Positions 31,974 through 40,255 of a stretch of 64,000 nt of DNA are shown here, piece after piece. The translations under genes and the position numbers were made by a program. How positions within the stretch are numbered: the stretch's first letter is position 1; each line of letters opens with the position of its first letter. The notes below the pieces were generated by a model, which was not told the DNA's origin, did no database searches, and saw only the letters and a program-made list of their open reading frames with translations. The stretch is from Micromonospora echinaurantiaca. Its GTDB lineage: Bacteria; Actinomycetota; Actinomycetes; Mycobacteriales; Micromonosporaceae. The DNA is taken from positions 2,120,501 to 2,184,500 of the forward strand of contig NZ_LT607750.1 in NCBI RefSeq assembly GCF_900090235.1, in the 5' to 3' direction.

Positions 31974-34900
31974 TCAGGACTCGGCGAGGGCGGTCTGGAT
32001 GAGCCGGGCACCGTCGCGGCGGCGTACCAGCGTGCCACGACCGGGTGGCATCGGCTGCGGCCGGAGGTTGCCCAGCACCTGCCCCTCCTCGCGGTGGCCC
32101 GACATCAGCAGCCCGGGTGAATCCAGTTCGCGCAGCCGCTGGAGCACCGGCTCGTAGAGCGCCCGGGCGAGGCCGCCGACCCGGCGGGCGAGGATCAGGT
32201 GCAGACCGATGTCGCGGGCCTGGGGCAGCAGATCGTGCAGCACGCTGAGCGGGTTGTTGCCCGCCGACGCCACCAGGTCGTAGTCGTCCACCAGGATGAA
32301 CAGTTCCGGCCCCCGCCACCAGCTACGGGTCCGTAGCTGCTCCGTCGTGACGTCCGGGCCGGGCAGCCGGTTCGTCATGGCCTCCCGGATCGAGGCGAGC
32401 GCCTGGGCGAAGCCCTGGTTGGACGGTGCGTACTCGAGGAGGTGCTCGGCGGGCACGGCGCCGAGCAGGCTGCGGCGGTAGTCGGCGACCACCAGCCGGG
32501 CCTCGGCCGGCGTGCGGCGTGCCACCAGCTGTTGGGCGACCAGCCGGAGCAGGTTGCTCTTGCCGCACTCCGCGTCGCCGAACACGGTCAGGTGCGGGTC
32601 GCTGTCCAGGTCGAGGTAGACCGGCGCGAGCGAGGCCTCGTCGACGCCGATCGGCAGGCCCGCGGCGGACGGGTCGCTCACCTCGTTCAACTCCGCCCGG
32701 GTGAGGCGGCGCGGCAGCATCCGCACCGGCGGTGCGGACCGGCCCGGCCAGGCCTCGGCGACCTGGTCCGCCAGCGTGGCCGTCGCCTCGGCCAGGTCGT
32801 CGACGCTGTGCTTGCCGTCGAGGCGGGACAGGGCGGTGAGGAAGTGCAGCCGATCCCGGGTCAGGCCGCGGCCCGGCGCCGCCTCCGGGACGTTCGCCGC
32901 GATCCGCCGGTTGAACTCCGACTCGCTGGGATCACCGAGCCGCAGCTCCAGCTTGGTGCCGAGCAGGTCGCGCATGCTGAGCCGCAGCTCCGACCAGCGG
33001 ATGGCGGTGAGCACCACGTGCACGCCGTACTGGAGCCCGCGCTGGGCGAGGAGCGTGACGGTCTCCTCGAGCTCGGCGTACTCCAGGCGCAGGATGTTCC
33101 AGCCGTCCACGACGAGGAACACGTCGCCGAACGGGTCGTCGGGGAACTCGCCGGCCGCGCGCCGCTGGCGGTAGCTGGCCATGGACTCGACACCCTGCTC
33201 GGCGAAGCGGGCCTCCCGCCCGTCGAGCAGCGCCAACACCTCGGCGACCGTGCGGCGCACCGCCTCGGTGTCGCGGCGGCCGGCCACCCCGGAGACGTGC
33301 GGCAGCGCCGCGAGGCTGCGCAGCGCGCCGCCGCCGAAGTCGAGGCAGAAGAACTGCACCTCGCGCGGGGTGTGGGTCAGCGCCAGCGAGGCGATCAGCG
33401 AGCGCAGCATGGTGCTCTTGCCGCTGAGCGAGGCGCCGACGACGGCCACGTTGCCGCCGGCCCCGGCGAGGTCGACCAGCAACGGGTCGCGGCGCTGCTC
33501 GTACGGCCGGTCGACGAGGCCGACCGGCGCGGTCAGCGACCCGGCGCCGACGGTCGAGGTGAGGCCGCGGGCGGGCTTGCGGGTCAGCGGCAGCAGCTCG
33601 TCCAGGGTGGGCGGCTCGGCCAGCGGCGGCAGCCAGATCTGGTGCGCGGGCGGCCCGCCGTCGCGCAACTGGTGCACCACGACGTGGAGCAGGCTGCGAC
33701 CGGCGAGTTCCGGGGGCACGGTCGCGCCGGCGTCGACGCCGGTGAGGGCCGGCGGACCGGAGACGTACGTGGCCCGGAACCGGGTCATCGCGGCGCCCGT
33801 CTTCAGGTAGCCGTGGCCGGGGGCGTTGGGCAGCTCGTACGCGTCCGGCACGCCGAGCACGGTGCGGCTCTCGAACGCGGAGAAGGTACGCAGGCCGATC
33901 CGGTACGACAGGTGGGTGTCCAGCCCGCGCAGCCGCCCCTCCTCCAGCCGCTGGGTGGCCAGCAGCAGGTGCACGCCGAGCGACCGGCCCAGCCGGCCGA
34001 TCATCACGAAGAGATCGATGAAGTCGGGTTGCGCGGCGAGCAGCTCGCTGAACTCGTCACAGATGATCAGCAGGCTGGGTAGCGGCGCCAGCGGCGCCCC
34101 GGCGTCCCGGGCCCGCTCGTAGTCGAGCCGGGAGACGTAGTTGCCGGCCGTCCGCAGCAGCTCCTGCCGCCGGACCAGCTCGCCGGCGAGCGCCTCGCGC
34201 GTCCGCTCGACCAGGGGGAGCTGGTCGGCGAGGTTGGTGATGACCGCGCTGGTGTGCGGCAGTCCCTCCAGCGAACTGAAGGTGGCGCCGCCCTTGAAGT
34301 CGATCAGGACGAGGTTGAGGTCGGCCGACGAGTGTCGCGCCGCGAGCGCCACGACGATCGTACGGAGCAGCTCGCTCTTGCCCGAGCCGGTCGCGCCGAC
34401 GAGCAGCCCGTGCGGCCCCATCCCGTCCTGCGCCGACTCCTTCAGGTCGAGCAGCACCGGCGCCCCGCCATCGTCGACGCCGATCGGCACCCGCAGGTAG
34501 TCCGGTCCGAGCGGGGTCCGGTGCCCCGCGAAGCTCCACAACGCGGCGTAGTCCGGGATGCCGAGGACGGCCAACGGCTCGTCCAGCGCCCTGGTCGTGT
34601 CGGGGCGAGCGTCGATCCGGCCGGCGTCGACCCGGGGCATGCCCCAGGCCTCCGCGATCACCGACACCATCGCCCGGGCCCCGCCCGTCGGCCGACCTTC
34701 GGTCTCGATCTCCGTCTCCGGATCGGTCCCGCTGACCGTGAGGTCGGGCAGCGCCACCCGGAAGGTGCGCCGGCCGTAGAGGGCCCAGCCCGGCACGTTC
34801 ATCGGCAGGCGGGCGGCCTGGTCCGGGTTGACCCGCGACTCGTGCGGCTGCGACAGCCGGGTCTCGATCCGGGCCTGGGGCAGCTCCAGCAACTCCTCCG

Positions 34901-36320
34901 GGATGACCCGCCAGCTGCGTTCGAGCACCACGACGTGCAGCCCGTAGCCCAGCCCCTTGTTCGCGAGGTCCACCACCCGGGGGGCGAAGTCGGGCAACAG
35001 CGTCGCGAAGTCCTGCCACCGGTCGACGACCAGGAACACGTCCGGATAGGGGTTGGCCTCGACGCCGGCCCGCCAGGCCCGCAGGCTGGCCGGCGACTCC
35101 AGCTCGTGCCGCCGGAACAGCTGCTTGCGGTCGAGGACCTCCTGTTCCAGCAGGTCGAGCAGCGCGCGCACCGCACCGACCTCGTCGTCGCCGACCACCG
35201 CGCGGACGTGCGGCAGCCGCCGCATCGGCCCGAGCAGGTTTCCGCCCGACTCCAGGCAGTAGAAGGCGACCTCCCGGTCGGAGTGGGTGAGCGCCAGCCC
35301 GGCGATGAGGGAGCACAACAGCGTGGTCTTGCCGGTGCCGGTCCGGCCGACGAGCAGCAGGTGCCCCTCCGCGGCGGCCAGGTCGAGCCAGACCAGCTCA
35401 CCGGCCGGCTGGTCGATCCGCTGCGCCTGACCGATCGGCACCTTCAGCAGCCCTCGTCGCCGCCAGTCGGTGGCGCAGAGCTTCACGTCGCCACCGGGTT
35501 CCAGCGGACCCAGCAGGTCGCCGAGCCGCGGTTCGCGTTGGTCCCGCCGGCGCCGCTGGCGGTGGTGCCCCTCCCGGGACAGCGCGATGTGCACCTCGTC
35601 GCTGGCCTGCCCGAACTGGCACGGTGACTGGGAGGAGGTCCGCTTCGGCAGTTCCAGCCGGACGTACCGCCACAGGTCGTCCGGGGTGATGCGGCCCTGC
35701 CCGGTGATGTCGGCCGCGCCGGTGCTCAGGCCCTGGATGATCGTCTCGGTGAAGGCCGAGCGCAGCCGCGACGTGGTCTCCGAGGCCGGCCGGCCGTCGT
35801 CGGCCCGCTCCACCGAGTTGGTAGCGGTGATGACGTAGCGGCCGTAGCCGGTGCGCAGCTCGCCGTCGATGGCCAGGTCGTCGGTCGTCTTCAGGCCGTG
35901 CCCCTCGAACGCGCCGCTGTAACAGCAGTCCAGCAGGATCACGGAGCTGGCGGCGTCCGACTCGTCGAGTAGTTCCCGGACGAAGGACGCGGACACCGCC
36001 GTCGAGGAGAGGTGGTCCACCTCGGTGTTGGCGACCGCCAGGTAGAGCCGGCCCCGTTTGCTGCTGCGCACCCCGTGGCCGGAGAAGTAGAGCAGGACCA
36101 GGTCCTCCGGCCCGGCCGCCCGGAGCATCGACTCGATCGCCCGCTCGATCGAGCTCTTCGACTCGTTCTCCAGCAGCATGGTCTGGTCGAAGGCGCCGAC
36201 GTCCGCGTCGGCCAGCAGGCTCAGCAGGTCACGCGCCTCTTCCCGCGGTGCGTAGAGGTCCGTCAACGACTCGTCGATGTAGCGGTCGTTGGCGATCAGC
36301 AGGGCGCGGCGCTCTCCCAC
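31974..36320 (-). CDS. Caspase-like protease fused to four EccC/FtsK-type P-loop modules
   Basis: 1448 residues from GTG 36320. Residues 1-250 form a caspase (C14) domain with the His/Cys dyad visible: H82 in LLYFSGHGVRS and C133 in ILLDCCYSGAF. Four P-loop modules follow: Walker A at 325-332 (GRTGTGKT), 642-649 (GATGSGKS), 962-969 (GASLSGKS) and 1248-1255 (GDAECGKS). Only the second has a full FtsK/SpoIIIE set (LIDFKGGATF, LLIICDEFSEL with the catalytic Glu, LLATQRLEEG), as in EccC domain 1; the Walker B lines of modules 1 and 3 (FLVVDRW, FLVVDGW) lack the Glu. No membrane helix is seen, unlike true EccC, whose N-terminal membrane part seems replaced by the protease. The EACC1-like gene lies three bases upstream. 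Probably a soluble, ATP-gated protease effector. Confidence 0.9.
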   Translation of the reverse strand: MGERRALLIANDRYIDESLTDLYAPREEARDLLSLLADADVGAFDQTMLLENESKSSIERAIESMLRAAGPEDLVLLYFSGHGVRSSKRGRLYLAVANTEVDHLSSTAVSASFVRELLDESDAASSVILLDCCYSGAFEGHGLKTTDDLAIDGELRTGYGRYVITATNSVERADDGRPASETTSRLRSAFTETIIQGLSTGAADITGQGRITPDDLWRYVRLELPKRTSSQSPCQFGQASDEVHIALSREGHHRQRRRRDQREPRLGDLLGPLEPGGDVKLCATDWRRRGLLKVPIGQAQRIDQPAGELVWLDLAAAEGHLLLVGRTGTGKTTLLCSLIAGLALTHSDREVAFYCLESGGNLLGPMRRLPHVRAVVGDDEVGAVRALLDLLEQEVLDRKQLFRRHELESPASLRAWRAGVEANPYPDVFLVVDRWQDFATLLPDFAPRVVDLANKGLGYGLHVVVLERSWRVIPEELLELPQARIETRLSQPHESRVNPDQAARLPMNVPGWALYGRRTFRVALPDLTVSGTDPETEIETEGRPTGGARAMVSVIAEAWGMPRVDAGRIDARPDTTRALDEPLAVLGIPDYAALWSFAGHRTPLGPDYLRVPIGVDDGGAPVLLDLKESAQDGMGPHGLLVGATGSGKSELLRTIVVALAARHSSADLNLVLIDFKGGATFSSLEGLPHTSAVITNLADQLPLVERTREALAGELVRRQELLRTAGNYVSRLDYERARDAGAPLAPLPSLLIICDEFSELLAAQPDFIDLFVMIGRLGRSLGVHLLLATQRLEEGRLRGLDTHLSYRIGLRTFSAFESRTVLGVPDAYELPNAPGHGYLKTGAAMTRFRATYVSGPPALTGVDAGATVPPELAGRSLLHVVVHQLRDGGPPAHQIWLPPLAEPPTLDELLPLTRKPARGLTSTVGAGSLTAPVGLVDRPYEQRRDPLLVDLAGAGGNVAVVGASLSGKSTMLRSLIASLALTHTPREVQFFCLDFGGGALRSLAALPHVSGVAGRRDTEAVRRTVAEVLALLDGREARFAEQGVESMASYRQRRAAGEFPDDPFGDVFLVVDGWNILRLEYAELEETVTLLAQRGLQYGVHVVLTAIRWSELRLSMRDLLGTKLELRLGDPSESEFNRRIAANVPEAAPGRGLTRDRLHFLTALSRLDGKHSVDDLAEATATLADQVAEAWPGRSAPPVRMLPRRLTRAELNEVSDPSAAGLPIGVDEASLAPVYLDLDSDPHLTVFGDAECGKSNLLRLVAQQLVARRTPAEARLVVADYRRSLLGAVPAEHLLEYAPSNQGFAQALASIREAMTNRLPGPDVTTEQLRTRSWWRGPELFILVDDYDLVASAGNNPLSVLHDLLPQARDIGLHLILARRVGGLARALYEPVLQRLRELDSPGLLMSGHREEGQVLGNLRPQPMPPGRGTLVRRRDGARLIQTALAES

Positions 36321-36323
36321 GGG

Positions 36324-36800
36324 TCAGCTCCCGGCGCCGCCGCCACCGTGCTGACCGGCCACCGGCCGTCGCTCCGGCTGGGCCGGAAGCTCGGCGGTGC
36401 CCGCCTGGGCCGGAAGCTCGGCGGTGCCCGCCGGTGTGCCGCCGATGAGCTGCGTCAGCTCGGTGACGAGGCGCGCGTCGACCCGGGTCGACCCGGTGAT
36501 CACCAGCTCGTTGTCGCCGCTGCGCAGCGTGATCGACCGGGCCTTGACCCGGTCGGCGTAGGCGACGGCGACGTACGCGAGGGCGCGCAGGCTCGCGGCC
36601 GAGAAGAGGCCGCCCACCGCCAGCATCCCCAGCTCCCACGCCTGCTGCGACTTGCCGTGCCCGTCGGCCGCCGACTGGGCGTGCGCGATCCGCAGCCCCG
36701 GCACCGTACGCAGGTCGTCCGCCAGTTGGCCGGCGAGCCCGTCCACCCGCTCGGCGGGCGTCGACGGTCGCGGTTGGATCGACAGCAGCAGCTCGGTCAC
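36324..36800 (-). CDS. EACC1-like effector-associated constant component
   Basis: 158 residues; GTG 36800 has GGAGG six bases upstream. The first 120 residues match the small EACC1 family as I recall it: a Pro-containing first strand (LLLSIQPRPS), DDLRTVPGLRIAHAQS, a Gly/Ala/Leu helix that replaces the usual membrane-like segment (WELGMLAVGGLFSAASLRAL), and the strand pair ARSITLRSGDNELVITGSTR. EACC1 proteins occur next to caspase, trypsin or other effectors in actinobacterial NTP-dependent conflict systems. The tail has AGTAELPAQ twice. It is cotranscribed with and precedes the caspase-EccC gene, consistent with a sensor or adaptor for it. Confidence 0.72.
   Translation of the reverse strand: MTELLLSIQPRPSTPAERVDGLAGQLADDLRTVPGLRIAHAQSAADGHGKSQQAWELGMLAVGGLFSAASLRALAYVAVAYADRVKARSITLRSGDNELVITGSTRVDARLVTELTQLIGGTPAGTAELPAQAGTAELPAQPERRPVAGQHGGGGAGS
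36378..36431. repeat. Tandem 27-bp duplication in the EACC1-like gene
   Basis: Positions 36378-36404 and 36405-36431 are identical, adding nine residues (AGTAELPAQ) a second time to the C-terminal tail. Confidence 0.85.
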
Positions 36801-36998
36801 AGCACACCTCCGTACGAGTGTCTACATTCAACACCACTGCCGCGACGTCGATGGCCGTCGCCCGCCGCCGTCGAGGAGCGACCCTCCACCGTCCGGCGGA
36901 CAGGTCGGCGAGGGTGGACGCCTGGCGGCGCCCCATCGGGCGACGGCCCGCTGGACGTGTCGACCCGCGTCATCGCAGCGCCCGCCGGCCGTTTCCGG

Positions 36999-37064
36999 CG
37001 GCACCAGTGGCGGGCCTCAGCGGCACCAGTGGCGGGCCTCAGTGGCGCCGGCGGCGGGCCTCAG
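36999..37064. repeat. 22-bp tandem repeat, three copies, at a gene 3' end
   Basis: CGGCACCAGTGGCGGGCCTC, then AG, occurs twice exactly (36999-37020, 37021-37042) and once more with changes (37043-37064). The third copy contains the stop codon of the membrane protein gene. Confidence 0.85.
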
Positions 37065-37525
37065 GGGCGGCGTGCGCGGAGCCGGCGCAGCGCGTACACC
37101 GCGCCGCTGGCCAGGAACAGGACGCCGGTGGCCAGCAGCCAGCGGCCCAGGAAGGGCTGCTGGTCCTGGCCGGTCGCGGCGCGGTAGGTCGGCCCGCCCT
37201 GCCGGAGGATGCCGGGCAGGTAGACGAGGAACAGCAGCCCGGCGGCCAGCGCCGGCACCCGGATGTGGTTCACCAGCGAAGGCCCGGCCGCCGGCGGGCG
37301 GACGGCTGCTCGCAGGGCCCGGTCGGCCAGCGCGTAGACCGGGAAGAGCACCAGGTCGTGGGCGATCGCCGCGCCGACGAACCAGACCAGCATGGCCCCG
37401 GCGGTCGGCTCCCCGGCGAGCCGCAGCGCCACCCATCCGGTGACCGCGAAGGCGATCGCCATCAGCAGCAGGTGCCGCGCCCCGGCGCCGTACGCCGCGC
37501 GGAGCCGGGAGCGCAGCTCAGCCAT
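37061..37525 (-). CDS. Four-helix integral membrane protein of unknown function
   Basis: 154 residues from ATG 37525, overlapping the end of the molybdoenzyme gene by eight bases; GTG 37531 is an alternative. Four hydrophobic segments are clear: LLLMAIAFAVTGWVALRLAG, AMLVWFVGAAIAHDLVLFPV, VPALAAGLLFLVYLPGILRQ and LGRWLLATGVLFLASGAVYA. AIAHDLVLFPVY resembles a recurring motif of small actinobacterial membrane proteins but gives no function. Its overlap with the cytochrome b / sulfite-oxidase fusion suggests a membrane partner of that enzyme. A basic C-terminus (RRLRARRP) probably faces the cytoplasm. Confidence 0.75.
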   Translation of the reverse strand: MAELRSRLRAAYGAGARHLLLMAIAFAVTGWVALRLAGEPTAGAMLVWFVGAAIAHDLVLFPVYALADRALRAAVRPPAAGPSLVNHIRVPALAAGLLFLVYLPGILRQGGPTYRAATGQDQQPFLGRWLLATGVLFLASGAVYALRRLRARRP

Positions 37526-38891
37526 CGCCACGCGTCCGGAACTCGATCTCGCTGACCCACTTCGTGCAGTGCACGCCGGGCAGCGCGGGGACGATGATCC
37601 GCGCCGGGAAGCCGTGGTCGGGGGAGAGGTCCGCCCCGTTGACGGTCAGCGCGAGCAGCGAGTCGCCGTCGAGCACCTGGTTGGCCTGCAGCGTCGCCTG
37701 GTTGAACAGCCCGGCCCGCTCCAGCGAGCGGACGTGCGCCGAGTTGAGGTCGCCCGCCCCGGCGAGCGCGGCGAGGTCGCGCAGCCGGACGCCGGTCCAG
37801 GTCTGCAGGGTGGACCAGCCCTCCACGCAGGCGATCGGCAGCCGGGCGGTGTGCTGGGGCAGGGCCAGCAACGCCGCGCGGTCCAGGGCGACCGTCCGCC
37901 CGCCGGCCCGCAGCGTCACCCGCCACCCTTCGCCGGTGTCGTCGTCCCGGACGCCGGCGGCGGCAGCGGTGCGGTTGACCGGGAAGCCGTTCGGTCCGCC
38001 ACCGGGCTCGCGGCCGCGGGGCAGCAGCAGGGCCGTGCGACGCCACGCCCCGTCCAGACTCTGCCCGACGGTGAGTGCGCCCAGCAGCAGGGACAGCCCG
38101 CCGACCAGGGCGAGGGCGCCGCGCCGGCTGATCGTCGCCGCCCCGGGGTGGACGGGCACCAGAGCGTCCGGGTCCGGCGGCTCGGGGCGGGTGCCGGCCC
38201 GCGGGGTGGCCAGCTCGCGGCGGGGCGGGCGGGACCGCAGCGCGGAGACCAGCCGCGGCAGCTTCAAGCCCACGTGCGCGACCAGCGCCGCGGTGAACAC
38301 CCAGGCGCCGTAGTAGTGCGCGGTGTAGAAGTCGAACCCGAACAGGTACGCGTACTGGATGTTCAGCAGCCCGGTGGCGAACTGGAACAGGATGCCGCCG
38401 ACCAGCAGGAGCAGCGACAGTCGCTCCAGCACCTGCGCGACCGAGCGGGCCGGCGGCCAGTCGAACAGCTTCGGGATGACCGACCAGAGCTTCGCCAGCA
38501 CCACCGGGACCAGCATGATGCCGAGCGTCACGTGCAGCCCCTGGGTGAGCCGGAACAGCCAGGACGGGCGGGTCGGCCAGTCGAACGGCGGTAGCCGCAG
38601 CCAGCCCACGTCGCGGGGGAACGCCTGACCGAACTGCGGGCTGTAGGCGGCGTGGTCGAGCAGCCCGGTGACGATCAGCAACGGCAGGGTGACCAGCAAT
38701 ACCGCCCCGAACACGCTGGTCAGCCAGGGGCCGCGCAGCGGGCTGCGCCAGCGGCCGGCCACCGTCGCGGCGCCTGGTGGGGAATGCCGCGCCAGGAACC
38801 GCCACCACCGCCGGGGAAAGCCGTACGCCGCCCGGTCGGGCTCCGGCGTGACCGGGGCGCCGCCGGGCGGGGAACCGCTGTCGGTGCTCAC
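37518..38891 (-). CDS. Fused cytochrome b561-like / sulfite-oxidase-type molybdopterin protein
   Basis: 457 residues from GTG 38891. Residues 50-215 contain four membrane helices with heme-ligand candidates H80, H120, H192 and H206, as in b-type cytochromes of the Ni/Fe-hydrogenase/formate group. A fifth helix preceded by SRRGAL (about 256-278) leads to the outer domain, a sulfite-oxidase/YedY-like molybdopterin fold (about 300-457) with the molybdenum-ligand C355 in IACVEGWS and the downstream SPDHGFPARIIVPALPGVHC, then KWV. It combines in one chain what YedYZ (MsrPQ) does in two: electrons from the membrane heme to an extracytoplasmic molybdenum site, perhaps to repair oxidised sulfur. Substrate not known. 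Confidence 0.85.
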   Translation of the reverse strand: MSTDSGSPPGGAPVTPEPDRAAYGFPRRWWRFLARHSPPGAATVAGRWRSPLRGPWLTSVFGAVLLVTLPLLIVTGLLDHAAYSPQFGQAFPRDVGWLRLPPFDWPTRPSWLFRLTQGLHVTLGIMLVPVVLAKLWSVIPKLFDWPPARSVAQVLERLSLLLLVGGILFQFATGLLNIQYAYLFGFDFYTAHYYGAWVFTAALVAHVGLKLPRLVSALRSRPPRRELATPRAGTRPEPPDPDALVPVHPGAATISRRGALALVGGLSLLLGALTVGQSLDGAWRRTALLLPRGREPGGGPNGFPVNRTAAAAGVRDDDTGEGWRVTLRAGGRTVALDRAALLALPQHTARLPIACVEGWSTLQTWTGVRLRDLAALAGAGDLNSAHVRSLERAGLFNQATLQANQVLDGDSLLALTVNGADLSPDHGFPARIIVPALPGVHCTKWVSEIEFRTRGDG

Positions 38892-38897
38892 TCCCGC

Positions 38898-38903
38898 AGG
38901 CTA
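38898..38903 (-). promoter_or_regulatory. Leaderless-type -10 (TAGCCT) of the molybdoenzyme gene
   Basis: On the minus strand TAGCCT ends six bases before GTG 38891, with no Shine-Dalgarno between. Confidence 0.45.
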
Positions 38904-39050
38904 GAGGCGGCGCCGGCGGTCGGGCCCGGGTTGCGCGATTACCGGATCCTTACCGCCTGCGCCAGCCGCCGCCGCCACCGACGGGGGTGGCCGATGTTTC
39001 GGGGTGCTTACGGGCCCGGCGAACCGCCCCGGCGGCGGTGCCGGCCGACC

Positions 39051-39056
39051 TACCCT
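39051..39056 (+). promoter_or_regulatory. Leaderless-type -10 (TACCCT) of the epimerase gene
   Basis: TACCCT ends six bases before ATG 39063. The divergent molybdoenzyme gene has the same arrangement 150 bases away. Confidence 0.45.
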
Positions 39057-39062
39057 GACCGG

Positions 39063-40124
39063 ATGCGGGTACTGGTCACCGGCGCGGCCGGGTTCATCGG
39101 GTCCCAGGTCGTCGACCTGCTCACCGGCGCGGGGCACGAGGTGGTGGCGCTGGACGCGCTGCTGCCTCAGGCGCACGGCGCCGAGCTGCCGGAGTGGAGC
39201 CGCCCGCACGCCCCGGTGGTCGGCGACGTCCGCGACCCCGACCTGCTCGACCGGTTGCTGCCCGGGGTCGACGCGGTCTGCCACCAGGCAGCCATGGTCG
39301 GCCACGGGCTGGACCCGTCCGACGCCCCGGCGTACGCGAGCCACAACGACTACGGCACGGCGGTGCTGCTGGCCGCCATGCACCGCGCCGGCGTGCGCCG
39401 GCTGGTGCTGGCCAGCTCGATGGTGGTCTACGGCGAGGGCCGCTACGAGTGCCCCAGCCACGGTGTCGTCCGTCCCGCCCCGCGCCGCCCCGCCGACCTG
39501 GCCGCCGGCCGCTACGACCCGACGTGCCCGCGCTGCGCCGACCCGCTGACGTCGCTGCTGGTGCCCGAGGACGCGCCCCTGGAACCGCGCAGCACGTACG
39601 CGGCCAGCAAGCTCGCCCAGGAGCACCTGGCCGGCGCCTGGGCCCGGCAGACCGACGGGCAGGTGTGGGCGCTGCGGTACCACAACGTCTACGGCCCACG
39701 CATGCCGCGCGACACCCCGTACGCCGGGGTGGCCTCGATCTTCCGGTCCGCGTTGGCCGACGGCCGGCCCCCCACCGTGCTGGAGGACGGCCGGCAGCGG
39801 CGGGACTTCGTGCACGTCACCGACGTGGCGCGGGCCAACCTGCTCGCGCTGGCCACGGCGCCCTCGGAGCCCCTCACGGCGGTCAACGTCTGTTCCGGGG
39901 AGCCGCGCACCGTCGGCGAGCTGGCCGCCACCCTGGCCACCGCGATGGGCGGACCGGCCCCGATGGTGGTCGGCGGCGCCCGCCCGGCCGACGTCCGGCA
40001 CGTGGTCGCCGACCCGACCCGCGCGGCCGACCTGCTCGGCTTCACCGCCCGGGTCCGGTTCGCCGACGGCGTGGCGGCCTTCGCCACCGACCCGCTGCGC
40101 GAGCCGGCGGCCCTGCCCGCCTGA
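39063..40124 (+). CDS. NAD-dependent nucleotide-sugar epimerase/dehydratase with Cys/His insert
   Basis: 353 residues. Rossmann start VLVTGAAGFIGSQVVD (GxxGxxG), active-site SSMVVYGEG and Y179-x3-K183 (STYAASK) mark an extended short-chain dehydrogenase of the UDP-glucose 4-epimerase group, with FVHVTDVARANLLAL later. Unusually, between SSMVVYGEG and the YxxxK there is an insert of about 40 residues with C130, H133, C155 and C158 (ECPSHG, CPRCAD), suggestive of a zinc ribbon. It heads a cluster of glycan-type genes. The start is supported by the -10 six bases upstream. Confidence 0.9.
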   Translation: MRVLVTGAAGFIGSQVVDLLTGAGHEVVALDALLPQAHGAELPEWSRPHAPVVGDVRDPDLLDRLLPGVDAVCHQAAMVGHGLDPSDAPAYASHNDYGTAVLLAAMHRAGVRRLVLASSMVVYGEGRYECPSHGVVRPAPRRPADLAAGRYDPTCPRCADPLTSLLVPEDAPLEPRSTYAASKLAQEHLAGAWARQTDGQVWALRYHNVYGPRMPRDTPYAGVASIFRSALADGRPPTVLEDGRQRRDFVHVTDVARANLLALATAPSEPLTAVNVCSGEPRTVGELAATLATAMGGPAPMVVGGARPADVRHVVADPTRAADLLGFTARVRFADGVAAFATDPLREPAALPA

Positions 40125-40229
40125 CGGGCACCACGTCACCGATCCGCTGCGCGAGCCGGCGGCCCTGCCCGCCTGACCGGCGCCACGCCACCGACGCGTG
40201 GAGCGGAGCCGGCGACTCTGCCCGCCTGA
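40086..40229. repeat. Three tandem copies of ~52 bp spanning the epimerase stop codon
   Basis: The 3' end of the epimerase gene, including CTGCCCGCCTGA, is repeated twice downstream (the word starts at 40113, 40165 and 40218). Copies two and three lie outside the coding region and still carry the in-phase TGA. Confidence 0.85.
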
Positions 40230-40255
40230 CCGGCCGCCGCGCTGCCGCGACGTGC

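Noticed and set aside
32442..34082. A 546-residue plus-strand open frame inside the caspase-EccC gene
   Set aside because: No recognisable motif, and the opposite strand encodes Walker motifs in the correct order.
36320..36320. Possibility that the caspase and EccC parts are two genes joined by a sequencing error
   Set aside because: The frame is continuous through a basic linker (about residues 250-300) with no internal start/stop overlap, and the coding pattern does not change at the junction.
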